Shown here in pieces: positions 31,627 through 42,302 of a DNA stretch of 64,000 bases. This DNA is from Rhynchopus euleeides (Eukaryota; Euglenozoa; Diplonemea; Diplonemida; Diplonemidae). Positions within the stretch are counted from its first letter, which is position 1, and each line of letters begins with the position of its first letter. The stretch is taken from positions 1,900,501 to 1,964,500 of the forward strand of contig OY723295.1 in NCBI GenBank assembly GCA_963210315.1. The letters are read 5' to 3'. The notes beneath the pieces were generated by a model. That model was not told the origin of the DNA. It ran no database searches and worked only from the letters and a program-made list of their open reading frames with translations. A program made the translations under genes and the position numbers.

Positions 31627-33776
31627 ATGCTTGTCTTCGTGGAGTATTTCGGGGAGAATGCCCCGATGGAGGTGCCGGGCGATGTCAGCGTGGGGGAGTT
31701 CAAGCAGCTGCTGCAGCACGCCACGGGTGTGCCTGTGAAGGACCAGAGGATCCGTGGGATCCGCGAGGGGTTCACCGACAGGAGCGACGTGGAGGCCGTG
31801 CTGTCCGACGGCGACACCATCCAGCTGGAGGTCGTCGACGCGGAAGCGGAGGAAGAGGCGAGCAGGGCTGCTGTGCAGCGCCTGATGGAGGAGGACCAGG
31901 CGCAGCAGGACAGGCAGCGGCAGCAGCAGCAGCAGCAGCACTTCCAGCAGCACTCCCTTGATGCGCAAGCGCACGCCATGCTGCACGACGGCGACGATGA
32001 TGACGACATGGCGGACCCTGCGGCACACTTCGGGTTTGCCGACGCAGGCAACCCGATGCACCCCATGCACGCCCAGCACCGTGTGGCCTCTGCCCTGCCC
32101 GACATCCTGCGCTCCCTGGTGAGGCCGCTGCCGAACAGCAGCAGCTCCTCCGCCCCTGTGACGGTGGATGAGGATTCGCATCCCGACAAACGCGCGCGGA
32201 CAGGCGTGTGTGTGGACCCCTGTCTCGGGCAGTCGTTTGCCAGCATCTTGGACCGGGAGCTGGGTTCCCTGCATGAGTTCACCCATGCGCTGGGAAGCAT
32301 CAGGCGCATGCGGAAGCCGCTGTTCATTGTGCTGTATGACATCCACGACCACGCCTCGGTGTCGCTGCTGTCGGTGCTGACGCAGTGTGCCGAGAGCAGC
32401 GACATGAAGGACTTCTTCCCGAAGTTCGTCAACTTCCTGTGCAACGTGCGGGATGACGGGTTCTCCTCCTTCCTGGAGGTGGTGCAGAACAACCAGGAGC
32501 TGCAGCAGCAGCTGCTGGACAAGGTGACGGGGCAGAGCCTCGGGCTCCCCCTGGTGGCCACCGTTGTGCCCAGGGCGGGCGCGTCGCTCGAGGTGGTGTC
32601 GGTGGTGCACTCCAACGTGACACACGACATGCTGGTGGCGCAGATGCTCACGGTATGGCCTACACACCACACCACCCCCCGAACCTTTTGTGTGACCCAC
32701 CCCTGCCGTGTGCACCCCATCTTCGTTGCGAGTCTCTCTGTCCCACCAGAGCTGCTCTGCTGTTGTGCCGCATCAATAGCAAGACCTACCCGCACCCCCT
32801 GCTGCCACAACCTGCATACCGAGTGAAGGGAGACCATTCTTGTGCTTCCTTCCACTTCTATTTCACTACCCCTCCCTGCTGGCTTGGATGCCTAACACAA
32901 CCCAACGCAACCCAACTGCACCACAGGTGGTGGCAAACCACGCGGAGAGGCTTGAGGAGGAGCGTGACGCGCACGCAGCGCTGACCACCGCGTCGGCACA
33001 CGCGCGTCTGCGTGAGGAGCAGGACACTGCGCTGGAGGAGGCCATGCGTGCCGACGCAGCAGCGGCGGTGTCGCGGCGAGAGGAGGAGGAGCGCAGGCAG
33101 CGCGAGGAGCTGGAGGCGGAGCGGCAGCGGGTGGAGGAGGCGCAGCGCCAGCAGGAGAGCGAGCAGGCGGAGGCGCGCCGCCTGCAGGCCATCGGCGAGC
33201 GGAGGAGTTCGCGGGCTTCGCTGCTGGAGCCCGAGCCTGAGGTGTGTGCCCCGCTCCCCACCGCAGGCGCCTGTGCGGCTTTGCTGGCGCCCTGCTCTCA
33301 GAGTGGACATTGTCTTTGCTCTGCTTCGGCACAACACAACACCACAACACACAGGGCACCAAGGGGAATGTCAGGATCATGTTCCGGCTCCCGAGTGGCA
33401 GCCGAGTGGAGCGCCGCTTCTCTGCTTCCAGCAAGCTGTCCTCTGCGTACCACTTCATGGATGTCACACAGGTATGCAATCTCCAATTGGCGTAGAACAC
33501 GTTGGGGCCTTCACTCTGTGTGCAGCACCGTGTGTTTGAACTCCCTTCGACAATTCTTCCGCAAACAGCCGCCATCCCCCCCCCTGCATCCTCCCATATG
33601 CACCAACCCCCTCACGCCCTGCGCAGGAGTTCACCGAGCAGCTGAAGGACACTGACCAGGCAAAGCTCGTCCTGTCGTACCCGAAGAAGTCCTTCTCTCT
33701 GCCAGAGCACGGCGACAAGACATTCCAGGAGCTGGACATCACAGGGGGCGTCGCAGTGTTCGTCCAGATGGACTGA
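31627..33776 (+). CDS. UBX-domain protein of the FAF1/FAF2 type
   Basis: Exons 31627-32652, 32927-33241, 33355-33471 and 33627-33776 (535 aa), all introns GTRTG...CAG. The N-terminal 75 residues look ubiquitin-like. A Gln/acidic linker follows, then a UAS-like thioredoxin-fold region (about 205-340, MRKPLFIVLYDIHDH). Next comes a charged coiled coil with LREEQDTALEEAMRAD, a hallmark of UBX proteins, and a C-terminal UBX domain from 448 (RIMFRLPSGSRVERRF...SAYHFM). Such proteins recruit the p97/Cdc48 ATPase to ubiquitinated clients. The p97-contacting FPR loop is replaced by SYPKKSF here. The C-terminus ends right after the last strand, as in the family. No transmembrane hairpin is visible, so it is closer to a soluble FAF1-type than ER-anchored FAF2. 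Confidence 0.9.
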
Positions 33777-34297
33777 AGCCCCTCCGGCAACTTTCATCAT
33801 GCCCACACTTCACCCCGTCCTGCATGGGTGTGAAGTGAAGAAGGGTCTCGTGGACCCCTGCCCTTCAACGCGACGCTGCTACCCGACTCCAGCAATGTTG
33901 CTGTTGGTGTTGCTTGAGTGACGGTGGGGTTGTGTCCCTGTGTCAAAAAGGTCAAACATGTGTGTGACCGCACCTCCTGCCCAGAGAGGCGGTTCACTTC
34001 GATACCCACCCACACCCCACCCCACCCCCCCCCCCCCCCCACACCCCGCTATACACGGTGGGCTAATGAAAAAGTGATCACTATTTTGTGCACTATAAAT
34101 TGCCACTATATAGTGACAACTTACTGAACACATAGTACTATATGGAAATGGGATAGTGACTAATGTTTCCGACTCACTCGACACATACTGGACACAATCT
34201 AAATTATAGTGGACACATAGTGACAAATAGTGGACATGTCAACTATTATAGTCGACATGTAAGTAAAATAGTCGCATGTCCACTATAATAGTGACTA

Positions 34298-35106
34298 CCG
34301 TAAACGGAAAAAGGGTGGACCGTAAAAATGTTCCAAGTTCCCAAAAAAAGGCCAAACGTTCCATCTTTTTTACGGTCCACCATTTGTTGGGACTGCATAT
34401 GGAAAAGACAATGCGATTTTCGCCCGCGGGCTGGTGGGTTGCGGGGCGCGGACTGCGGCCTCCACGCCGCAGACTCCCGCACGTAGGCCTCCCGACCTCC
34501 CAGCTTTGGACCCTCCCTCCACCACCGCAACCAACACCAGCAAGAGAAGCAAGTCCTCCCTGCGTGTGGAAAGGGCACGATCACCACCACTCACCTCGAG
34601 ACTCACCCACCACCACACCTCGAGAAGTGTAGTACCATGCAAGGAGCGTTCCGGTAGAAGTAAAAGTAGAACCTGATGCACGAGCCCACAAAAGCAGCCA
34701 CAGTACGGCAGGGCGCGCAGACAGAAGCTGAGACCACCGGGCTCCCTCCAGATGTAAATTCGTGAATCAGTGCCCGGAAAATTCAGGGAAATCGTACTCC
34801 TTTAGTGTAGTACACCCTGCAGTAACTGTGGGAGAACAGTTCCCGGACGATGGTGAGCGCACACTCTGTGCTGAGGCCCTGTGGTGTTAATCCTGCAGCT
34901 TCAGTCGTACGATTTCCTTGGTTCCTTCGCGACTTCGTCACGAAGGAACTCGTAAAAAAACCGCCAAGTCCACTATCCCAACCGTAAAATAGGTGGACCG
35001 TAAAAATGTTCCAAGTTCCGGAAAAATCCCATTTGTTCCATCTTTTTTACGGTCCACCTATAGTACGGTTCACCTTTATTACGGTCCACAATATTTCCGT
35101 TTACGG
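34298..35106. mobile_element. B4: B-family element nested in N
   Basis: An 809-bp element, TA at 34296-34297 and 35107-35108, same orientation as B1 and nearly identical to it. Confidence 0.92.
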
Positions 35107-35292
35107 TATAATAGTGGACATGCGACTATTATAGTCACTATAATAGTCGACATGTCACTAAAATAGTGACTATTATAGTGGACATGCGACTATAATAGTC
35201 ACTATTATAGTCGACATGTCGACTATTCTAGTCGACATGCGACTATAATAGTCGCACGTGCCACTATGAGACCACTATAATAGTCGACATGT

Positions 35293-35405
35293 ATAGGGGG
35301 ACCCTTTTCGATTTTTTTTTCGGATGGGTCCATTTTGCACGTTTGAGCCCAATTTCGAAGGAATTTTTGAGTTTTGAGCCTGTTTTGAGGCCTAAAACGC
35401 GCTAA
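35293..35405. repeat. Repeat shared with 26287-26400
   Basis: Begins TAGGGGGACCCTTTT and contains GAGTTTTGAGCCTGTTTTGA and GGCCTAAAACGCG. The two copies differ at scattered sites. Possibly one end of an unidentified element; no inverse end was seen. Confidence 0.7.
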
Positions 35406-36708
35406 AACGGCCCCGCGAGTTTGGCGTTTTGGCCTTGGTGAAAATTCACCTCAAAAAAAAATCTGGCCCCAAAATCTGGTCCTTGTGGTCTGGAACCTTT
35501 CATTTTCGAAGGAAATCGTCGAAAAACTGAGACCTTCGATCCTGGCATCACACAGACGGCCCCAAAAAATGAAGCACACGAAGTTTGGGTCATTTCGTGG
35601 GCGAAGTACAGACGTGTGTCGAAATTGACATGTTGTTACCAGTATGTCAAAAGAGTGAATACAAAGAGCAATGTTCTTGACATTGCTCAGAACCATGGCT
35701 GATTCTTCAGCTATTTAAAATAACCCCGACCCCGACCCTGCCCGGCCCCGGCCCTTCCCTGTGCAAGCTCGTGCCCCCACCCATCGCATTGCTCCCTTGT
35801 TGCCTTGCTTTGCGCTGCTTTTCTTTTTCAGAATTTTCAGATTTTTAAAGTTCAAGACGGAGTGCTTTTTTGCCGAAAGTTTAGGTGACCCGATGATGGG
35901 GATGCAGCACCCCGAGGGTCTTACCTACCGGGCGGTTGGGGGGCGGTGGGGCAGGGCAACTTTGGGTGCAGATTTACGTACACAAAGCGGCGTGAGACTG
36001 TGCATGTCAGCGGCCTTGCGTGGTGGCCCCCCTAGGTGACTATGTTCGGATGTCTGGGAATGGAATGAAAACCCCCATATGGCTGCCTGCGCCCTTGTGG
36101 AATTAGAGGTGGTCGGGAATCGGTCGGAAACCAGTACTCCTGCTGGCGCTCGTAGTGTGTGTGGAGCATCTGTAGACGCCCGGCAACTCAGCCATCTTGC
36201 CCCCGCGCAAGCTCTGCCTGGCCGTGGAAGAGGATGACACACGGTCTGAATCTGGACTCTCTCTCGTGGTGGCACCGAATAACTGTGACTCTAGGTGACT
36301 CCACATAAACATACTCCCACTGGTCTGTGGCAAAGGGAGAATGACTATATGCCTTGAGAGAGAGACCTCCGGCCTGAAAGGACAAGCATGAAAAGCCGGA
36401 ATAGATCAGATAGAGTACAGACTCAGGTGCACGAACCGATCCTTCGGCAGCTACCTGCTTGGTTTGCTGGTGTATGGTTGAGCGCTGCTTGTGTACGTAA
36501 ATTTTGCTTATATGAACACTCCGCCTTCACCAAAGGTGAAGAACTTCCCAAGACAAGCGGTGTGGCACCCCCTGTGGTGTTGCGCCCCTTTGGACATCGG
36601 CCCCAGCGGTAACCCGCAGGTTGTTGTTTCTTCAAAGAAACACGTCGATTCTGTCCCCCACAGCAGGGTTTTCCCTGCTTACCCATGGATGTTTTCTCAT
36701 TATTATTA

Positions 36709-37052
36709 CCGTATACGTAAATATTTTGGAACGTAAATATTATGGAACGTAAATATTATGGAACGTAAATATTATGGAACGCTGGTGGGTTGGCGTTCCA
36801 GATTTTTTCGTTCCATAATATTTACAGGGCTTTCTGCGACTCGGGGACTTGGACCAGGTGATCGGACGGCATGCAGAGTCCCTGACGGGACCTACTCGTG
36901 CACTTTTCGCGAGATTCCTGACGCAAGCCGTCATCACCACCGAGTCCCCAACTGGCCCTGTAAATATTTTGGAACGTAAATATTATGGAACGGACCGGCC
37001 AAAAATGGGCCCGTTCCATAATATTTACGTTCCATAATATTTACGTATACGG
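36709..37052. mobile_element. C3: 344-bp MITE of the C family nested in N
   Basis: Termini CCGTATACG and the inverse, TA at 36707-36708 and 37053-37054, inverted relative to C1 and C2. Confidence 0.92.
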
Positions 37053-38041
37053 TATAACAGTTGATACAATACACTAGCTCGGCAAATGCCTGGAGCGCCA
37101 CTGGGAAGGTGTGTGCCGACATATAGCTCGGCACACGCCTGAAGCGCCACCGTGACGACATATTCGTCTCTGCTGAAGCACTCCGCTACACAGGGGGCTT
37201 CCGGTTCCTGTCCATGCAGAGGTTCTCAAGGCAGATAATGCCGAGACTTGTGGTGCGCTCTCGTTTGTTGATCGAGGGCCAACCCAGTGACGAAAAATGT
37301 GGAACGGCATGCTGCCCGTTTACTCATTTTTACCTTGGGATCACCTCGTTCACTAGGGAAAAGCGCCAAGGCGTCTCCCAAAGGTGGAACCGCTCCACTC
37401 ATATGGGGCCGTCTCCCAATTCGTGTTGGGCGGCGAGCCTTGAGAGTGCTGAGTATTGCACTTGGCATGAACTTGCAGACTGGTCACAGACAATGTCGAC
37501 TATAATAGTGACTATAATAGTCGACATGTCACTAAAATAGTGACTATTATAGTGAACATGTTCACTATATCCTGGACATGTGTGCATGCGTACACTATAA
37601 TAGTGGACATGTTCAGTAAATGCTGACATGTTGACTGCGCATCCACTATAATACTGACATGTTAGTTGCGTGTCAGTCAATGTAGTCGCAGTTCCGGCCA
37701 TATACTGGCCAAAAAAGCGTTTTACTGGACACTTAGTGACATGTCCCGGACGTTTACTCGACACTTAGTGGACTTCGATGTCCACATAGAACTAAGTGGT
37801 CACTGCATACTGAGCACTTACTGACAATATAGTCGACATGTCGACTATAATAGTCACAAAATAGTCGACATGTCGACTATTTTGTGACTATTATAGTCGA
37901 CATGTCGACTATATAGTGACTATTATAGTCACATGTCGACTATTTTGTGACTATAATAGTCGACATGTCAACTATATAGTGACTATTATAGTCGACATGT
38001 CACTATTTATAGTACTATTTTTTTCATTAGCCCACCGTGTA

Positions 38042-39165
38042 TATATTGTCTCATACCCTGCAGCCCCCCCCGCCCTCCAGCCCCCCTCCTACCCGATCCT
38101 CAGCTGGGGATTGGCGACACGCTTGCGGGGCTCGCTGCGGGCCTGCCCTTTCCCAGGCACCACCATGCCATGGTACTTCGTGCGTGCGGTGGGGGGGTGG
38201 GGGGTGAGGGGGGTGGGGTGGTGTGTGTGGGGGGGCGTCACACACACCCTGACGCGACGCGAAGTCATGTTTTGGATCAACACCCAGTGCCCTCTCCTTT
38301 TTTTATTGCCTCGCGCCACCGCCACCGCCCTGTGGTTTCTTACTTCCCTTTTTTGCGTGCATCTTTCTAGCCAGCGGATGCGTGTCTGTCTATGAGGTGG
38401 TGGAAGGGGTGGGAAGGGTGGGTCGTGGGGTGTGGCACTGCGTGCTAAAGAGAGGCCCGAACAGGCTTTTTGTTGCTATATTTTGATTGCGTCGTTCTGT
38501 GGTACAAGAGACTGGGGCTGCAGAGGTCTGTGCGGGGGTGTGCGCGCGGACTTCTTGTGTCAAAAAAATAAGCTGCGTGTGTGAAGGTTCCACCCCAGGG
38601 GGTGACGGGGTGTGGTGACTTTGCGACGGGGGTGGTGGTGGTGGTGGGGCTCGTTCATTCAACTCTTGTTGCGACTAACTGTGAGACGCCAAGCTGTGTG
38701 CATGTGAACACAGCCGGGTGTCGGCTGCCACATGCCAGAACCAATGGCTCACGAACGAACTCGGCTGTAACAATGAAGAAATAGATTCCGAACGGGCCCC
38801 GTCTGTTTGGCGGGGTATCTAGCTCCTGCCATGTTCCTGGGGGGGGACCGAAACACGGGGACTTTCTCCTGGATCCAACTCTCTAACCTCGCTTCAGGCG
38901 GGCTGAGGACCCGAGGACCCGCCAATTTACATTATTCTCAAGTCTGCTGTTGATGCGTCGGCCCCAACTCCTAGGCGGCTTCTCCTGGGGGGGCCAGCCT
39001 CAGGGGTGAGTGGCTGTGGGGCGGGGGGGGGGGGGGGGGGGGAGAGGACGCTTTTTTTTGCAGCAGGGGTGACGAAAAGTGTTGTCTCTTTCTCTCTTTC
39101 CCGTGCCCAAAAAAAGCAAAAAAAAGAAAATCATCGGAGCAGCCGGTAGGCTAAATACTATTGAC
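38042..39165. other. Intergenic region with G/C runs
   Basis: Low-complexity sequence (G-run at 39018-39041, (GGT)n near 38630). No gene or RNA recognised. Confidence 0.45.
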
Positions 39166-39173
39166 TATTGAGG

Positions 39174-39853
39174 CAGGGGTGGAGCTTGGGGGTTTTTTCG
39201 GGTCAGCTGACCTGATTTTCTGCAGGCCCTCACAAAAAATCAGGTCAGGGGTAAAAAGAAAAAAAAATATAGATTTTCGGGAAACCGGAAAAGTTGGCTC
39301 CTCGCCTTGGGGTCTCAAGGTGACCAGGAGGCGTTTCGTGAGCAAAGTGACCCCAGCGACATGAGCACAGGCCTCAAACAGTCACAATAGAGGACAAATG
39401 AAGCTGCCCAACCCGTACCGTGCAACAGACGTTTACTACCGTGGCCTCCGGCGGCTGGGGGGCTCCGCCCCCCAGACCCCCCTGTCGCATGTGCCTGTCT
39501 TGTACCCAAGCCCTTTACATCAGGGAATGGAGTACAGAGGCCCTCAGTATCCTCAGGAGGACGCAGCCAACTCACACAGAATCCGTACGCCCGCAAGTCA
39601 CAGATGTTCACTACCGTGGCCTCCGGCGGCTGGGGGCTCCGCCCCCCAGACCCCCCCTATGGCATGTGTTTGTCTTGTAACCAAGTCCTTGCGCGTCCGG
39701 GGCTGCATATCAGTTCCGGTACCCTCGCGGGAGGCTGGGCCCGATCACTGATCTCTGAGACGAACCGGGGGTGAACCCATTCAGTGAGAAAAATTGGCTG
39801 ACCCGATCTGACCCGATCCAGCCCGCAGCCCCATATTTCAAGCTCCACCCCTG
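39174..39853. mobile_element. hAT2: inverted copy of hAT1 with 8-bp TSD TATTGAGG
   Basis: A 680-bp element with the same TIRs as hAT1 (CAGGGGTGGAGCTTG and the inverse) and perfect duplications TATTGAGG at 39166-39173 and 39854-39861. It carries a few bases more than hAT1 near 39525-39540. The high identity of the two copies implies recent transposition by an enzyme encoded elsewhere. Confidence 0.95.
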
Positions 39854-40302
39854 TATTGAGGGATCCAGGATCCCGAAAAAATTTACTCAAAATTTCTCAA
39901 GAGGGGGGAAAATAAATTTACCCACCTTTTTCCTTCAGTGGTCCAAGGAGTAATGGGGTTTTTTTCCCACCATTTTTGGCGAGAGAAAAAGTATGAGGTA
40001 CGGATGCACTCAAACAATGCGAGAATGCGGTTTTTGAAGGGAAAAACCCCAGAGGGAGAGAGGGGGGGCGACCCCTTCCCCACCACCCCAGAATGGGAAT
40101 ATTACAGGAATAGTTGCCTTTGCCTTCATATTGTCCCGAGACATAGCATCACCCACCAGGAGTCTCGGAGACGAGACAATGCCAAAAAGGAGTGCAAAGG
40201 TGGCAGGGGAGTACTGGGCACACCTGAAGGAAGGTGCGTCACGTGCCCTCACCGGATGTCCGCCTGCTGTTGCTGCTGTGCTGCAGTGCCTCGCAACGAC
40301 GG

Positions 40303-41089
40303 TCATTGCGTGTCACAGTCTACCACCACGCCCGACCGTGTCGTCTTCACCAGCTGCCCGAGGGTGGATGGGTAGCGACAAGCAAGCTGCTGGATACAGT
40401 CCAGAGGGCGAAGCACACGAGCCAGCCCTAGCCAGGAAGGGGCATCCATGGGAGTGCCTTCCTCCCTGAGCCCGCGCAGGAGCTGGCCCAACCTGCCAGA
40501 AATGTCGTCCCTGTCACGACCCACTTCAGCACGCGACTGCCATGGAACCGAGCGGCTTGCGTCTCGTACTTTGCGGACTGCTGATCGGGCCCCTTCGCAG
40601 CACTAGACGAGGCTGTCAGCCGGTACGTCACCGTGGTCGGCTCCGCGCTAGCGATCTCCCGGGGACCACCTCCAACAGCTCAAGCTCGTTGGGGATGCTG
40701 CTTGCCGTCTTGACCTTCTTGCCGGCACTATCGAAGCGATCGACAACCCCGAAGAGAACTTCTGCGAAGCGGCAAGCAGCGAGCTTTGAAGTGGCCTCCC
40801 CGCCGCAGGTGTTGCACTTCACCTTTTTGGTCGTGGTGAGATCCGCGAGGTCCTTCAGCCCATCCAGCGCAAATGTCTCGTCCTGTTTTGCTTCCCACGT
40901 CCTGCCGCAGCACCACCACCAACAACCCGTCTGCAAGACCCTCACAGAAGGTGCACTTTGCAATGTACGTTCGGGAAAATGACGAGAGGCCACTCGGTGT
41001 TGGCAACGACACCGACTACGACAGCGATTTTGATTGTAACGAGGAGAACACGCAGGCTGTGCAGACTCAGGCGCAGCCTGAGTCTGCAC
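40303..41089 (-). pseudogene. Broken minus-strand gene of unknown function
   Basis: Three minus-strand frames read in succession: ALDGLKDLADLTTTKKVKC then CNTCGGEATSKLAACRFAEV to about 40640, then VTYRLTASSSAAKGPDQQSA to about 40540, then GRDRDDISGRLGQLLRGLRE to 40303. Codon use looks coding in each and the shifts lie near CCCCGGG and GTCGCGTGC. A possible zinc-binding CNTC is the only motif. It may be a decayed transposon accessory gene. I cannot name it. Confidence 0.4.
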
Positions 41090-41105
41090 AGCCTGCGTGT
41101 TCTCC
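41043..41105. repeat. Perfect 30-bp hairpin with 3-nt loop
   Basis: The arm GGAGAACACGCAGGCTGTGC continuing AGACTCAGGC (41043-41072) is exactly complementary to 41076-41105, with loop GCA. A perfect 30/30 stem is rare by chance. It lies at the start of the broken gene at 40303-41089. Confidence 0.85.
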
Positions 41106-41169
41106 TGGTGATCGGTGCTGCACGACTAGAACTAGATTCGTGGTGCCGGGGAGGTGTTGGGTATGAAGA

Positions 41170-42190
41170 CCGTTCAGGCTTTTTTATTTTTTCTAGATTC
41201 ATGGTGTGGGAGGAGGGCGGGAGGGGGTCGCAAACAACCGTCGGAAGCTGGGAAGACGGGAAACCGCGGCAAAAAAACGGTGTGAGTGAAGGAACTCCTG
41301 GACCAAAAAAGTGGGTAAATTTGTACTATTTAGAATTGGCCAAAACCTGGAAATGGGCACTATTTAACCGGATGGCTGCATCGGAGGGCCCGGGAGGGGG
41401 GGCTTGCAAAGGCTTGCAAATGATATACAGGCTGTTATGTCAAAAACCCTTTGCTTGCTGGGCAAACCCATCCCGCAAACCCCCCTCCCCCCCCGAGATT
41501 GCATCCTATAGTAAGGGGGCGATGCACCTCCTGTCCCTTCCCCCACTTTCTTACAAAGCGGGGAGGGGATGTGAGGGGGTGGGGGAGTGCGAGGGCGAGG
41601 GGGGGGGGGGGGGGGGGGGCGCCGCGCCCCTCTTTTTCTTCCCCCGCCCCCCTTCCTTCTTCTGCGCGCGGATGTTCCCCAGGTCTAGCAAAACACGGGG
41701 GGGCGCATCGCAAACGCCTTTCCCGGTTTCAGAACACACCCTTCTCTAACACACACACACAAAGTGGGCCGCACCCCCCCCCCCCCCCCCAGGGGTGTCA
41801 AGCGACGTCACGCCACGAGGGCACAAGGGAACTGCATGACTGCCCCCACTCCCCACACTACCCCCCCCCCCCTCTGATCCCCTGTTTGTGTTTGGTTTCC
41901 CGCAACACCCCGCCACCCCTCCCCTCGTGCTTCCCTCTACGTCTGCTTCACCACTCCCCCTCCCCCCCTCCCCACCCTTCTTGATTCGATTGCTTTGTGT
42001 AGCTCGGTAGATGCTACCCCCTTGCTCAGCAGAACTTCGCCGTCCCGGACCAGGCCTCCCGGTTACAAACATGGGGGGGGAGGAGGGATCATCCCTTGTG
42101 CTTTCCCTCCTCTGCTTCTACTTCACTGCGACTACTCCCACCCTCCCCGCCTTCCTCGGCTCGCCTTCACCCCCCTCCTCCTCCTGCCTC
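41170..42190. other. C/G-run-rich region upstream of the cullin gene
   Basis: Many homopolymer C and G tracts (41597-41620, 41774-41791) and a CA repeat. No gene or transposon terminus is supported. A pyrimidine tract ending CTCCTCCTCCTGCCTCAG at about 42192 could be the spliced-leader acceptor of the cullin gene. Confidence 0.45.
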
Positions 42191-42302
42191 AGGCAAGCGC
42201 GATCCCCAACCGCGTTGCCCCTCCCTCCCCCGTCCACATCTACACTCAGCACACCTGTGCAATGCTGCGCGGTGCTGTGCATCCTACACGCGGACTCACC
42301 AT

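Larger units (their letters stand above)
34054..38039. mobile_element. Element N: 4-kb CACGG-ended transposon with GTCGAC palindromes
   Basis: A 3,986-bp element with termini CACGGTGGGCTAATG and the inverse, TA at 34052-34053 and 38040-38041. Both subterminal regions are long arrays of ATAGTCGACATGTCGACTAT-like palindromes (34080-34296; 35107-35290; 37500-38015). B4 and C3 are nested. The remaining interior (35.3-36.7 and 37.05-37.5 kb) has no transposase I can recognise, so N may be non-autonomous or badly decayed. Confidence 0.85.

Noticed and set aside
31263..32855. 530-codon minus-strand ORF
   Set aside because: It is antisense to the UBX exons; the plus strand carries recognisable domains and the minus frame is Ser/Cys-rich without motifs.
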